A stretch of DNA of 64,000 bases from Pseudanabaena sp. UWO311 (GTDB lineage: Bacteria; Cyanobacteriota; Cyanobacteriia; Pseudanabaenales; Pseudanabaenaceae). Positions within the stretch are counted from its first letter, which is position 1, and every line of letters begins with the position of its first letter. The notes beneath the pieces were generated by a model that saw only the letters and a program-made list of their open reading frames with translations, was not told the DNA's origin and ran no database searches. The stretch covers positions 1 to 64,000 of the forward strand of contig NZ_SJEE01000009.1 of the NCBI RefSeq assembly GCF_006937785.1, given 5' to 3'. This document shows, piece after piece, positions 52,770 to 63,402 of the stretch. The position numbers and the translations under genes are program-made.

Positions 52770-53882
52770 ATGAGTAAAATCAATAAGTCCAGCCAATCCG
52801 ATGACTCAAATAGTAAATTACCAAAATCTGTTACACCTAAACCTCCGATTAAAGACTTGCCTAAATTAGAAGTTGTCAAAGTTATCGCTCCCAAGTCGCC
52901 AGAGTCTACTCTACCTGAAAAGCTGGAATCAATACAGCAGAGCGAAGTCCCAGTTAAAGCTGTGTCATCCGTTCCCAAGATTATCCCTGCCGCAGCAAGA
53001 GTAAAACTACCTAGTTTAAATCGTGCTGGAGATATTCAACCCGTCATAGCTAATCGAACTGAAGAATCCCAAGAAAATAAAATCTGTTTACAGCCAATTC
53101 CAGAACCAACAGAGCCATTTCAGTACAGAGCGATCGGCGTGATCAACGGCAAATATATTGCCAATGAAGATAACTTTGCAAAGGGATATATCCTAACTTC
53201 AGATGGTTCTCAAGTTGATGCAGTATTACTGGGGAAAATTATTTCCATTGTCAAAAAACGCTTAGAAAGCGATCGCGAATATTTATGGGTAGTATATCCG
53301 CGCACAAACGACAAAGCAGGTAAATTGCATGTTCAGATATCTGGCGTGTGGGCTCCTGTTGAACTTGGAAAGCCTGATATTCCAATCGATCCTCTTGTTG
53401 AAGATGGTTATTTCTCGGTGCGAGGTGAGATCTCAAGTCAGTCGATCGAAGATAACTCTGTCATCGTTAAGGTACGTCGTACTGAGCAAAAGTTTGACAA
53501 GCAAAAGGATAAGGTTACTAAAGAGTACACTAAGTTTAAAGTCCGCCTCACAGGGCTATTGCCAACCGATGCGGTCGGACAATTTTGGAGTGTAAATGTC
53601 CAGCGTCAAGGGGATGTTTTGACGATTATTGATGGTGAATTTATCGGGATTATCCCCTATAAAGGTAAGCGGGGATCTCAATTTAAGGGGCGCCCTAGTG
53701 GTGGTAAGTTTGCCCCAAGGAAGTACAATGATCGCCCCTATAGCGATCGTCCATTTAAGCCTTCCTATGCTAGTGATGGTGGCGATAGTTCTATGTATCC
53801 ACCTCGTCCAAGATTTTCTTCAGAAGATCGTCCACCAGTTCCAAAGCCATTAATTAAGCGCAAAGATCCAACTGATATTTAA
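52770..53882 (+). CDS. Conserved-looking cyanobacterial protein with disordered N-terminus and basic C-tail
   Basis: A 370-residue protein of unknown function. Residues 1-110 are Pro/Lys/Ser-rich and likely disordered. Residues 115-300 form a folded beta-rich core (YRAIGVINGKYIANEDNFAK, EYLWVVYPRTNDKAGKLHVQ, FWSVNVQRQGDVLTIIDGEF). The tail is rich in Arg/Gly/Pro/Tyr (KGKRGSQFKGRPSGGKFAPR), suggestive of RNA binding. GGAGG 6 nt before the ATG at 52770 fixes the start. A long structured gene-free region precedes it. RNA binding and autoregulation are possible inferences, not shown. Confidence 0.65.
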   Translation: MSKINKSSQSDDSNSKLPKSVTPKPPIKDLPKLEVVKVIAPKSPESTLPEKLESIQQSEVPVKAVSSVPKIIPAAARVKLPSLNRAGDIQPVIANRTEESQENKICLQPIPEPTEPFQYRAIGVINGKYIANEDNFAKGYILTSDGSQVDAVLLGKIISIVKKRLESDREYLWVVYPRTNDKAGKLHVQISGVWAPVELGKPDIPIDPLVEDGYFSVRGEISSQSIEDNSVIVKVRRTEQKFDKQKDKVTKEYTKFKVRLTGLLPTDAVGQFWSVNVQRQGDVLTIIDGEFIGIIPYKGKRGSQFKGRPSGGKFAPRKYNDRPYSDRPFKPSYASDGGDSSMYPPRPRFSSEDRPPVPKPLIKRKDPTDI

Positions 53883-53919
53883 AAAAAGAACCTCTCGCGT
53901 AGCGAGAGGTTCTTTTTTT
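53881..53919 (+). terminator. Terminator after the 52770 gene
   Basis: Perfect 18-bp stem AAAAAAAGAACCTCTCGC / GCGAGAGGTTCTTTTTTT, GTA loop. It overlaps the stop codon (53880-53882) by two bases. A second short hairpin (53921-53928 / 53942-53949) ends the convergent gene at 53950. Confidence 0.85.
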
Positions 53920-53949
53920 TAATAAGATATTGCGCAGCGAAATCTTATT

Positions 53950-54459
53950 TTACGGTTGTAATACCATGCTCCATTCTTTGTTTTTGCTGTCCCAAAACGG
54001 AGCGTCAGTTTCGCCAACAATATTTGGTCCCCAGTAAGTACGGGAGCCATCAGTAGCAAAGGCAAAAATTACATCACCTTTACCGATCGCAATTTTATAG
54101 TTTGGTAAAGATAACAAAAAGCCCTCTTTACCACCCTCATTCGGGGCAAAGTCCCAGTTTAGTGGCTCGATCGCTTTCCAAACATTTTGGGAGGTAACTC
54201 GTGAAAATAAGACAATCCGCACAGAGCGATCAGTACGATTGCCAACACGAAGGCTCCCAATATTTTCACCATCATTGAGGCTGGGTCGCGTAAAGGTTGC
54301 AGGCAAGGGCGGAACAATTACCTTAGCGGCTTCAGTAGTTTCGGGAAGATCACGGACTGGCTGTGGGGCAAAACGTTGCCATAGGGAAACACCTGTCAGG
54401 GCAATTAGCATTCCCAGACCCATTGAATAAGCATGTTTGACATCAAGAGTTGGTATCAC
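53950..54459 (-). CDS. Membrane-anchored protein, function unknown
   Basis: A 169-residue protein. A single N-terminal membrane anchor (YSMGLGMLIALTGVSLW) and a Pro-rich linker are followed by a beta-rich domain of about 110 residues (GSLRVGNRTDRSVRIVLFSR, WDFAPNEGG, IAIGKGDVIFAFATDGSRTY). The domain probably lies in the lumen or periplasm. It resembles unknown proteins shared among cyanobacteria. No enzyme motif was seen. ATG at 54457-54459. It is convergent with the 52770 gene. Confidence 0.6.
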   Translation of the reverse strand: MIPTLDVKHAYSMGLGMLIALTGVSLWQRFAPQPVRDLPETTEAAKVIVPPLPATFTRPSLNDGENIGSLRVGNRTDRSVRIVLFSRVTSQNVWKAIEPLNWDFAPNEGGKEGFLLSLPNYKIAIGKGDVIFAFATDGSRTYWGPNIVGETDAPFWDSKNKEWSMVLQP

Positions 54460-54552
54460 AGCTTAGTTTTTGATGTTTATATTATTTTATGCTCTTTGAT
54501 TGGGGAGGTCGGGATTATACCCAAATCTTTTAGGATTTATAGCTGTCTTCCA

Positions 54553-54598
54553 GCAAAAAAATAAGTAGCGGCACGAAGTGCCACTACTTATTTTTTGC
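54553..54598 (-). terminator. Terminator of deoC
   Basis: A stem of about 21 bp (GCAAAAAAATAAGTAGCGGCAC paired with GTGCCACTACTTATTTTTTGC, one bulge), GAA loop, 38 nt past the deoC stop. Confidence 0.75.
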
Positions 54599-54635
54599 TT
54601 TTGTCCTAAGTTTGCTAACAGCTTGTCTTTTTTAG

Positions 54636-55292
54636 TTAATCTTTTTCACGAGCGATCGCTACACCATGAGATGTACCAATGCGTGTTGCCCCTGCATCGA
54701 TTAAGGCGATCGCTTGATCTCTAGTACGAATTCCGCCTGAAGCCTTAATACCGACCTTACCGCGTGAAATTTCCTTGAGAAACTTCACCATTTCAACTGT
54801 GGCTGCCCCAGCCCAGCCTGTACCAGTTTTCAAAAAAGCTACTCCTGCATCCATACATATCTCGGCTGCAAGTTCCTGTTCATCAGGTGTGAGTAAACTT
54901 AATTCTAAAATTGCTTTGACAGGTTTACCTGATTCCTCACAGATTTGAGCAATGTCTTGGTGTAATAAATTAGTCTGACCAGTTTTTAGCCAACCAAAAT
55001 TAATGACGACATCTAATTCCGTTGCACCATTTTCTACTGCCTCCATAGCTTCATAAAGCTTAACGTTTGAGGTGGTCGCGCCGCTAGGAAAGCCGATTAC
55101 TGTGCAAATTTCTACCTTAGTTTTGAGTAGTCGTTCTGTTACTCGCTTGACATTGCAAGGATAAACGCAGACGCTAGCAAATCCGAAGCGATCGGCCTCT
55201 TCACAAACGCGATCTACTTGTTCATCGCTGGCGGAGGGATCTAATAGGGCGTAATCAATATAGGTAGTAGGGTTGATATCAGTTTGAGGCAT
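54636..55292 (-). CDS. deoC: Deoxyribose-phosphate aldolase
   Basis: DeoC cleaves 2-deoxyribose-5-phosphate to acetaldehyde and glyceraldehyde-3-phosphate in nucleoside catabolism. It is a class I aldolase TIM barrel. Signatures are [30 protein letters not shown], the Asp in ELDVVINFG, the Schiff-base Lys in [11 protein letters not shown], and the general-base Lys in [15 protein letters not shown] at 55290-55292 (218 residues) is preferred; an upstream in-frame GTG would add four residues. It is a single gene divergent from the 55436 gene. Confidence 0.94.
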   Translation of the reverse strand: MPQTDINPTTYIDYALLDPSASDEQVDRVCEEADRFGFASVCVYPCNVKRVTERLLKTKVEICTVIGFPSGATTSNVKLYEAMEAVENGATELDVVINFGWLKTGQTNLLHQDIAQICEESGKPVKAILELSLLTPDEQELAAEICMDAGVAFLKTGTGWAGAATVEMVKFLKEISRGKVGIKASGGIRTRDQAIALIDAGATRIGTSHGVAIAREKD

Positions 55293-55435
55293 AAAACTAT
55301 ACACACTTAGGCAAGCGAGAGGTTACATTGGAGATTAGTGACGATAACTTCTTATAATTACTTATTCACGTCATTTCTTACGACTTATTCTCGACTAGTT
55401 AAAATTAAGCAAATATAGACAGATATTAAGTAAAT

Positions 55436-56467
55436 ATGCATATTTCTGAATTAGATGAACTGGAAGCGTCGGTTAGTGACTTGCTGACAATGGCAAAGGT
55501 TGAGTTAGAACAAAATCGGCTGCAACAACAACGTGATCGCCAAATCCAAGAAGCAGTAGCTCAAATTGAAGCAAGATTAAAACCGTTGCTGGCAAAAGTC
55601 GAACAGATGCTCCAAGAATATATCCGTGAAGGTGGACATCAAGACAGCGAGACTAAGCAAAGGCTAGAAAAAAAGGCTGCCGATATCCGACAGGAAATCG
55701 CTGAAGCCCCAACTCTAGCAGCCCAACTTGCTGATCGCCAATTGATCTTGAGTGAAGAAAGACTACTAGATGAACGAATAACCGAACAAACGGCTCAATG
55801 GCGACTGGAATTAAAAGCTGATCTATTGGAGATGATCGAAGAACAACGTGATTTCTTTAGCGCTACCGACGCTTCGATCGCAGTTCGTGGATATGCCAAT
55901 GACTTAAAAGCGATCGGTGTACTCGAAGAAGTCGTCGAGGCGCTAATCAATCAAATAAATTCTCACAGTGAAGAGGGTCCCGTTGCTCGCTTGCGTGGCA
56001 GCCACGAACAAACCCTCACTTTTATTTACAACAAAGCTCTTGAAAATCGCTCCCGCGTTGATCGTGCCCCCGATGTCCAACCCATCGCTAGGCATCGTAA
56101 GTCGGAAAAACGACCTGCACTATATACCGATCTCAGTGGCAAGGTTTTGGTATTTGGCGGACACGATCGCTTACAAACGGCTGTAAAAAATAGGCTGCGC
56201 GATTCGGCAATTAATTTAATGTGGTATACCGAACAAGATGGCTTACAACTTGCAGCTCAAGGCGAAAGTCAAATTGCAGGTGGTGATCTAATTATTATTG
56301 TGACGGGTTATGCAAGCCACTCACTCACCGAAAGAGCGATCGAGGCTTGCCGTCGGGCTAATAAAACCTATGAAATTGTGAATACAACAGGTATGACCAG
56401 ACTACTAGAAGTAATCGAATCGGGACTAAAAGCAAAGCAATTAGCACGTCATTGGAAACAAAACTAA
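55436..56467 (+). CDS. Coiled-coil protein with C-terminal DUF2325 domain
   Basis: A 343-residue protein. Residues 1-160 are mostly coiled coil (KVELEQNRLQQQRDRQIQEA). The last 105 residues match DUF2325, a Rossmann-like domain: KVLVFGGHDRLQTAVKNRLR, DLIIIVTGYASHSLTERA, ACRRANKTYEIVNTTGMTRL. DUF2325 proteins are associated with dimeric regulatory or scaffolding roles, but no activity is established. ATG at 55436. The stop and last codons (KQN) lie inside the arm of a 31-bp palindrome. Short Arg/Lys linker regions (RHRKSEKR) join the two halves. Confidence 0.8.
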   Translation: MHISELDELEASVSDLLTMAKVELEQNRLQQQRDRQIQEAVAQIEARLKPLLAKVEQMLQEYIREGGHQDSETKQRLEKKAADIRQEIAEAPTLAAQLADRQLILSEERLLDERITEQTAQWRLELKADLLEMIEEQRDFFSATDASIAVRGYANDLKAIGVLEEVVEALINQINSHSEEGPVARLRGSHEQTLTFIYNKALENRSRVDRAPDVQPIARHRKSEKRPALYTDLSGKVLVFGGHDRLQTAVKNRLRDSAINLMWYTEQDGLQLAAQGESQIAGGDLIIIVTGYASHSLTERAIEACRRANKTYEIVNTTGMTRLLEVIESGLKAKQLARHWKQN

Positions 56468-56561
56468 TACCAAATGAAGAAATGGCGTTGCCATTTCTTC
56501 ATTTGGTATTAGTTTTGTTTAGTTTTTGGTTCACAAAGAAGTGTTGTCACACCTTCGTGAA
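56456..56561. repeat. Palindromic repeat family A, copy 4 (inverted)
   Basis: A perfect 31-bp stem (56456-56486 / 56490-56520, GTT loop, ATGGC...GCCAT core) contains the stop codon of the DUF2325 gene. It is followed by an imperfect hairpin with a GAAGTGT / ACACCTTC core (about 56530-56561). The order and cores match family A in reverse orientation. Confidence 0.75.
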
Positions 56562-56570
56562 TTAGTATAA

Positions 56571-56621
56571 AACAATAAAAAAGAGAGGCGATGCAAAGCA
56601 TCGCCTCTCTTTTTTATTGTT
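56571..56621 (-). terminator. 24-bp terminator hairpin of the 56624 gene
   Basis: Perfect stem 56571-56594 / 56598-56621 with AAA loop, 2 nt past the stop of the minus-strand gene. Confidence 0.85.
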
Positions 56622-56623
56622 GA

Positions 56624-57244
56624 TTATTTAGGAGCCGCAGCATTAGGGCGCACAAACTGTGCATCCACAAAACCTAGCTCAAACAACTGCTGATAAGCCT
56701 GCGAGCCCAAATCGCGAGTTGGCGCTTGACTACGAATCAACTGAATTAACAGAGGCACAGCTAATTCAGGCTGATTTTTGGCGCGATATACGACAGCAAG
56801 CTGATAAGTCGCCTCATCACGCAACTGAGCCGTTTGTAAAGCCTTACGACGATGGCTATCAGAAATGCGATTATCAATTCCTGAAAAGCTCGTTGTTAGC
56901 TCCTGATAAAAATTTGATAGCTGGTTAAACACTTGACGCGCATCTTGCAACTTAGTAACAGCTTGATCGTAATTTTGCTGACTAATTGCGGTCATCGACT
57001 CCGACATCAATCGCTGTCCACCCGAAATACTAAACACACTACTCTCAAGAGAATTGGGCTTAGTAGGCTCTAAAGGCTGAGCTTGGGGAGAAGCGACGGG
57101 CTGTGACTGGGCTAGAAGTTGCTGCGCTGAAGCAGCATTTGGCGCGATCGCCCCTAGGGACAGCCAAGCAGCAGAGATAAGAGACAATACTGCGGCTGGA
57201 AAAGCAAACTGAAACGGGCGAGGATTAGCGAAAGATGTGGACAT
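56624..57244 (-). CDS. Exported helical repeat protein, function unknown
   Basis: A 206-residue protein. The N-terminal signal peptide (FAFPAAVLSLISAAWLSLGA, cleavage near ASAQ) precedes a Gln/Pro-rich linker and a helical domain of about 140 residues. That domain looks like degenerate TPR repeats (ISQQNYDQAVTKLQDARQVF, QLRDEATYQLAVVYRAKNQP). It is probably periplasmic or lumenal and might bind protein partners. ATG at 57242-57244; an in-frame GTG 24 nt upstream would lengthen the leader. It is divergent from the ATP synthase operon. Confidence 0.65.
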   Translation of the reverse strand: MSTSFANPRPFQFAFPAAVLSLISAAWLSLGAIAPNAASAQQLLAQSQPVASPQAQPLEPTKPNSLESSVFSISGGQRLMSESMTAISQQNYDQAVTKLQDARQVFNQLSNFYQELTTSFSGIDNRISDSHRRKALQTAQLRDEATYQLAVVYRAKNQPELAVPLLIQLIRSQAPTRDLGSQAYQQLFELGFVDAQFVRPNAAAPK

Positions 57245-57268
57245 AGGTTGCAAATTCTGGATGCTCAC

Positions 57269-57629
57269 AGAAAGTAATGAATTTTGAACGAAAATCTAAT
57301 TAATGAAGCAAAAAAATAAATTAGCATTTAAACTTATTTTTTTTACTTAATTTTTTAAGCATTCGTCTAAAACTTTTTGCTATGGTAACACCCCAACATA
57401 GACTAAATACCTATTAAAAGTATCCGCCAAAAAGTATAGGCAATGGTTTAGTACCTTTACATAGTTATTTGTTGAAGAGTTGTAAAGCAAATGTGACATC
57501 TTGCGTGATATTCTTAGTAACGGTGTAGGCAGCTACATCCAAGTCTTTGGACACCTAATTTCGTTTGAGAAATATCTCAAATAACAGTTCTTCACTCAAA
57601 TAATCAGCAATTTTCGCTAAAAGCCAACA
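57269..57629 (+). promoter_or_regulatory. Upstream region of the ATP synthase operon
   Basis: A 361-nt, AT-rich gap between divergent genes. It should hold the promoter(s) of atpI and of the exported TPR-like gene. No ORF, tRNA or strong hairpin is seen, unlike most other gaps of the window. No confident -10/-35 pair was assigned. Confidence 0.4.
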
Positions 57630-58064
57630 GTGAAGATTATTCCCGCAAAAAACAGTGCAGCTTCGCAGGCGATTGTAGATATCTCGTCTCCATCAGATTC
57701 TGGTGGAATGGATGAATACAACCGTCTTAAACTCAAGCTGCTAATGCTAACCCTCATTTCTGGACTAGTTATTGGTCTAGTTGTGTTGTGCGTGTATGGA
57801 TGGAACATTGCACTCAGCTATTTTGTCGGTGCAGTGGTCGGTGCTGTCTATCTTAGGATGCTAGCCAAAGGAGTAGATCGTTTGGGTAAACAGTCCAAAC
57901 GGCTCGGTTATGCTCGCTTTGGCGTATTCGTCATTCTAATAGCGATCACCGCCAAGTCAGAACAATTGCAGGTTTTGCCAGCATTTTTTGGCTTTATGAC
58001 CTACAAACTTGCTGTTTTAGCGATTCTTGCTCAAGATTTGACAGGTGTGTCTAATTCTCGCTGA
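57630..58064 (+). CDS. atpI: ATP synthase protein I
   Basis: A 144-residue membrane protein with four predicted spans (about 32-52, 56-74, 92-108, 115-135) after a hydrophilic N-terminus. AtpI helps assemble the c-ring and leads the F0 gene cluster in bacteria. The GTG at 57630 is the first start of the open frame. An internal ATG at 57708 (MDEYNRLK) is a real alternative and would give a 118-residue protein closer to the usual size. It lies 32 nt upstream of atpB. Confidence 0.8.
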   Translation: MKIIPAKNSAASQAIVDISSPSDSGGMDEYNRLKLKLLMLTLISGLVIGLVVLCVYGWNIALSYFVGAVVGAVYLRMLAKGVDRLGKQSKRLGYARFGVFVILIAITAKSEQLQVLPAFFGFMTYKLAVLAILAQDLTGVSNSR

Positions 58065-58096
58065 TTTGACCTCTTACAGGTTGTAACATATCGAAC

Positions 58097-58858
58097 ATGA
58101 TCGATCCAGTAATTTTTAGCCATCAAAACAGTTTTGCCGCACTAGAAGTGGGCAAACACTTTTATTGGCAGTTCGGTAACCTAGCGGTACATGGTCAAGT
58201 ATTAATCGTTAGCTGGATTGTAATGGGCGTAGTACTTGTTGCTGCAATCATCGGATCTAGCACCGCCAAAGCTGACCAACGTGTTCCCGCAGGTTTTCAA
58301 AATTTCATGGAATATGCTCTGGAATACGTTCAGAGCATTGCCAAAGACCAAATTGGCGAGAAGCATTATAGAGAATGGGTACCATTTGTTGGTAGTCTGT
58401 TCTTGTTTATCTTCGTATCAAATTGGGCTGGAGCACTTGTTCCTTGGAAACTAATTAAACTACCTGAAGGCGAACTTGGAGCACCTACTGGTGACATTAA
58501 CACCACTGTCGCTTTGGCTTTATTGGTCTCTCTGGCCTATTTCTATGGGGGATTGAAGAAGCGTGGACTGGAATTTTTTACCAGATATGTTCAAGCTTCA
58601 CCTTTTCTCCTTCCTTTATGGGTTCTAGAAGACTTTACTAAACCACTCTCCCTGAGCTTCCGTCTTTTCGGAAACATTCTAGCGGATGAGCTAGTAGTTG
58701 GTGTTATGGTTCTCCTAGTGCCTTTGTTTGTTCCTTTACCATTAATGGTTTTAGGACTTTTTACCAGCGCAATCCAAGCCTTGATTTTCTCAACACTTGC
58801 CGCGTCTTACATTGGTGAAGCAATGGAAGGTCATGGAGATGAAGGTCACGAGCATTAG
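58097..58858 (+). CDS. atpB: ATP synthase subunit a
   Basis: The 253-residue F0 subunit a forms the proton half-channels against the c-ring in the thylakoid membrane. Five or six spans are visible. The essential Arg is in [20 protein letters not shown] (near residue 190), and the final [20 protein letters not shown] also fits. The N-terminus ([20 protein letters not shown]) is typical of cyanobacteria and chloroplasts. ATG at 58097. It is followed by atpE after 113 nt. Confidence 0.96.
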   Translation: MIDPVIFSHQNSFAALEVGKHFYWQFGNLAVHGQVLIVSWIVMGVVLVAAIIGSSTAKADQRVPAGFQNFMEYALEYVQSIAKDQIGEKHYREWVPFVGSLFLFIFVSNWAGALVPWKLIKLPEGELGAPTGDINTTVALALLVSLAYFYGGLKKRGLEFFTRYVQASPFLLPLWVLEDFTKPLSLSFRLFGNILADELVVGVMVLLVPLFVPLPLMVLGLFTSAIQALIFSTLAASYIGEAMEGHGDEGHEH

Positions 58859-58965
58859 ATAGCATTTGACTTTTCATTTCTATAATTTCACAATTGTTTT
58901 TTATCCTGTATTTCGCTCTTGTATTCTGTAAATTCTTCTCTCCAGCAAATTAACTAAAAAAGTAA

Positions 58966-59220
<255 letters not shown>

Positions 59221-59301
59221 GAGTTAATCAAAAAGAAGCTATGAGTGTTTGCTCTTAGCTTCTTCGTGACTCTAGCAAATGAATCTTTTGGCAAAATAAC
59301 T

Positions 59302-59799
59302 ATGATACTTTTGAACCTTGTCTCAACTGTTCTGCTTGCTGCGGAAGCTGTCGAGCAGAAGGGTGGATTATTTGATGTTAATGCCACTCTCCCCATTATG
59401 GCGGTGCAGTTCATTGTTTTTGTGGCACTTCTCAACGTTATTTTCTTCAAACCTCTAAGCAAAGCGATCGATGATCGTGATGATTATGTTAGATCGCAGA
59501 TTATTGAAGCGAAGGAACGTTTAGAGAAAGCTGAGTTAGTTGTGAAGCAATATGAGCAAGAACTTGCTACTGCTCGTAAAGCCACGCAAAATGTTTTAGC
59601 TACAGCTCAAGCGGGCGCAAATAAGATTCGCAACGAACGTATTGATGCAGCCATGGCAGAAGCAAAAGCAAAAGTTGCGACTGCAAAGGCTGAAATCGAG
59701 AAACAAAAGCAAGATGCAACATCATCTTTGGATACGGAAGTGGAATCACTCAGTCGCCAAGTTCTAGAAAAGCTTTTGGGTAACTTAGTAAGATCCTAG
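59302..59799 (+). CDS. atpF2: ATP synthase subunit b' (second peripheral stalk)
   Basis: A 165-residue b' protein. One N-terminal span (LPIMAVQFIVFVALLNVIFF) and a long helical stalk (RSQIIEAKERLEKAELVVKQ). Heterodimeric b/b' stalks occur in photosynthetic organisms. ATG at 59302 (MILLNLVSTVLL) is chosen; an in-frame GTG at 59245 would add 19 residues of unlikely leader. It is also named atpG in cyanobacteria. It is co-directional with the rest of the operon. Confidence 0.92.
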   Translation: MILLNLVSTVLLAAEAVEQKGGLFDVNATLPIMAVQFIVFVALLNVIFFKPLSKAIDDRDDYVRSQIIEAKERLEKAELVVKQYEQELATARKATQNVLATAQAGANKIRNERIDAAMAEAKAKVATAKAEIEKQKQDATSSLDTEVESLSRQVLEKLLGNLVRS

Positions 59800-59862
59800 T
59801 CTTCATAATCCTTGATAGCTTCTGTCTGGCTTGTGGCTGATATTGAGTAATAGAAATATTTT

Positions 59863-60396
59863 ATGATTAGCAATTTCGTTTTACTTGCTAGCGAAGCAGG
59901 CGAGTCTTCAGGAATTGGTTTTAATACCGATATTCTTGAAACTAATGTAATTAACTTAGTAATTGTCGTAGCTTTTCTAGTGTATGCAGGGCGCGGGTTT
60001 CTAGGCAAAATCCTTTCAGCTAGATTGGAGTCCATCCAGTCGGCGATCAGTGATGCAGAGAAACGTCAAAAAGAAGCAACAGATAAGCTAGCAGTTCAGC
60101 AAGGGAAATTGGCTCAGGCAAAAACTGAAGCTGATAACTTGCGTAAACAAGCTGAAACTGATGCTAAAAGCGCAGCTGATTTAATTTTGGCAACGGTAGA
60201 TGCAGATATTGCTCGTTTGAGAGAATCTGCCGATCAAGAGATTGCAACGGAACAGGAACGGGTAATCGTGCAATTGCGTCAGCAAGTTGCCGATAAAGCT
60301 CTTGCTAATGTGCAAGCTTACTTTGATCGCGGTTTGAGTGAATCCACTCAGATCGAGTTAATTGACCGTAGCATTGCCCTTTTGAGTTCTGACTAG
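59863..60396 (+). CDS. atpF: ATP synthase subunit b
   Basis: The 177-residue b subunit has an N-terminal membrane span (NVINLVIVVAFLVYAGRGF) followed by a continuous helix of about 130 residues (LESIQSAISDAEKRQKEATD). It pairs with b' to form the stator stalk that holds delta and alpha. ATG at 59863. It is separated from atpH by 8 nt, with a GGAG site for atpH inside the gap and gene end. Confidence 0.95.
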   Translation: MISNFVLLASEAGESSGIGFNTDILETNVINLVIVVAFLVYAGRGFLGKILSARLESIQSAISDAEKRQKEATDKLAVQQGKLAQAKTEADNLRKQAETDAKSAADLILATVDADIARLRESADQEIATEQERVIVQLRQQVADKALANVQAYFDRGLSESTQIELIDRSIALLSSD

Positions 60397-60404
60397 GAGA
60401 AAAC

Positions 60405-60962
60405 ATGAAATCTAGTTCTGTTAGTCAATCCGTCGTTGCTCCGTATGCTGACGCTTTGATGGCCTTGGCTCAAGAGCAAAATCATTTAGATGAGATCGCC
60501 AAAGATGTACGTTTAATTAGCGAAACTCTTGCTGATTCTGTTGAGTTAACTCAACTTTTCGCAAGTCCTCTCGTTGGTGCAGATGTCAAAAAAGGTGTAA
60601 TTGAAAGTGCATTTGGTCCTTCGGTTAACGTTTTGACCAAAAGCTTTTTACTTCTATTAGTAGACCGCAAACGTATTGCCTTCTTGAGCGAAATCATTAG
60701 TCAGTTTCAAGCTTTATTGCGTGTGATTGATGGAGTAGCTCTTGCAGAAATCACATCTGCTTTGAAATTGAGCAGATCTCAAGAAGATAGCCTTCGCGAT
60801 CGCGTCAAAGCAATGACTAAATCTAAGAGTGTTCAACTTGATATAACCATCAATCCTGATTTGATCGGTGGTGTAATCATCAAAGTTGGCTCTCAGGTAG
60901 TAGATGCCAGCATTCGTGGACAACTACGTCGTCTTAAGACAAGCTTAACTGCAGGCGTTTAG
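60405..60962 (+). CDS. atpH: ATP synthase subunit delta
   Basis: The 185-residue delta (OSCP) links the b/b' stalk to the crown of F1. The N-terminal helical domain (VAPYADALMALAQEQNHLDE, ELTQLFASPLVGADVKK) and the C-terminal beta part (LDITINPDLIGGVIIKVGSQ, VDASIRGQLRRLK) match the family. AGGAG precedes the ATG at 60405. A 126-nt gap with short tandem repeats follows before atpA, unusually long for this operon. Confidence 0.95.
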   Translation: MKSSSVSQSVVAPYADALMALAQEQNHLDEIAKDVRLISETLADSVELTQLFASPLVGADVKKGVIESAFGPSVNVLTKSFLLLLVDRKRIAFLSEIISQFQALLRVIDGVALAEITSALKLSRSQEDSLRDRVKAMTKSKSVQLDITINPDLIGGVIIKVGSQVVDASIRGQLRRLKTSLTAGV

Positions 60963-60973
60963 AAGGTCAAAGT

Positions 60974-60994
60974 AATTACGAATTACGAATTACG
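60974..60994. repeat. Tandem heptamer AATTACG x3 between atpH and atpA
   Basis: Three contiguous copies of AATTACG in the 126-nt gap. They are followed by a loose repeat of CTAATAGC (near 61011-61032). They could be replication-slippage sequence or an atpA-specific regulatory region. Confidence 0.7.
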
Positions 60995-61079
60995 AACCAA
61001 TCATCAAAAAGCTAATAGCTAACTGCTAATAGCCAAATCCCCAAATATTAAAAACAAATCGATCGCTGATAACTGGTAA

Positions 61080-62606
<1,527 letters not shown>

Positions 62607-62621
62607 TTCATAAATCAAGCT

Positions 62622-62655
62622 AATAAAAAAGAGGGCATATGCCCTCTTTTTTATT
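62622..62655. terminator. Terminator after atpA
   Basis: 34-bp perfect palindrome (17-nt arms AATAAAAAAGAGGGCAT / ATGCCCTCTTTTTTATT) with a T-rich run on either strand. It ends both atpA and the convergent mazF. Confidence 0.85.
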
Positions 62656-62672
62656 GGAATTTTGAGACCGAT

Positions 62673-63041
62673 TTATAGCTGAATGATTTGATTCAGGCGA
62701 TCGCATACTTGAGCAAACAAATCATTATTCAACCTTCCCAAAGAATGTGGTTTTGCGCCACGTAATCGCCAATCAAAGGATTTTGGCTGATGACAGAGAA
62801 CATAACTGGTTTTATCAGCTTTACGCCCTGAAGCTTTACCCACTGCGATCGCAAAAGGGTTGTCGGCATTATATGCGGCTGTTGTCATCGGTAAGCCAAT
62901 CACGATCGCCGTTTTTTCGTTAAAAGTTTGTGGTGATAATACCAAGAAAGGATGAACGTCTTTCATTTCCTGCCCAACCTGTGGATTGCAATCGATCCAA
63001 ATAATGTCTTGGCGATCGGGTATCCATAGGCTTTTTACCAT
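62673..63041 (-). CDS. mazF: MazF-family endoribonuclease toxin
   Basis: A 122-residue PemK/MazF toxin. Family features are the DIIWIDCNPQVGQEMKDVHPFLVLS strand-loop region (seen in pieces: IIWIDCNPQVGQE, VHPFLVLSP), VIGLPMTTA, and the C-terminal helix DLFAQVCDRLNQI. MazF cleaves single-stranded RNA at short motifs. It overlaps mazE by 7 nt. It looks intact, so activity is plausible. It lies immediately after the atpA terminator. Confidence 0.9.
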   Translation of the reverse strand: MVKSLWIPDRQDIIWIDCNPQVGQEMKDVHPFLVLSPQTFNEKTAIVIGLPMTTAAYNADNPFAIAVGKASGRKADKTSYVLCHQPKSFDWRLRGAKPHSLGRLNNDLFAQVCDRLNQIIQL

Positions 63042-63289
63042 TGTTCTGCGCCGAGCCTTTTGGATGTTGTCATAACTTCGCCACCATGTCGGGCTGGATC
63101 AAATTTGGCTAGGCGTTCTTCAAGGGTTAATGGCTCATTGAGAATAGGGGCAATAATAACTACACCATCAACAACGGATAGTTTTACTCTTTGATTTACA
63201 TGGAGATGGGCAGCACGGGCGATCGCTGCTGGTAACCGAACACCTAAGTTATTGCCCCATGTTTTGATATCGAGTATTGCTTCAGCCAT
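63035..63289 (-). CDS. mazE: MazE-family antitoxin (AbrB fold)
   Basis: An 84-residue antitoxin. The swapped-hairpin AbrB/MazE DNA-binding part is IKTWGNNLGVRLPAAIARAA (residues 8-27). A beta segment (LSVVDGVVIIAP) and an acidic toxin-binding tail (LTLEERLAKFDPARHGGEVM) follow. It should autorepress the operon together with MazF. ATG at 63287-63289; mazF begins 7 nt before its end. Confidence 0.9.
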   Translation of the reverse strand: MAEAILDIKTWGNNLGVRLPAAIARAAHLHVNQRVKLSVVDGVVIIAPILNEPLTLEERLAKFDPARHGGEVMTTSKRLGAEQW

Positions 63290-63402
63290 AGTAATATTTC
63301 AAATGTTTAAACACTAGTATAAACATTATAGATGTTGTTTTTAAAATGGCTCACTCATAAGAAAGTTCTGTAATATGGGAATAAGACTTTAATAAATATT
63401 GA

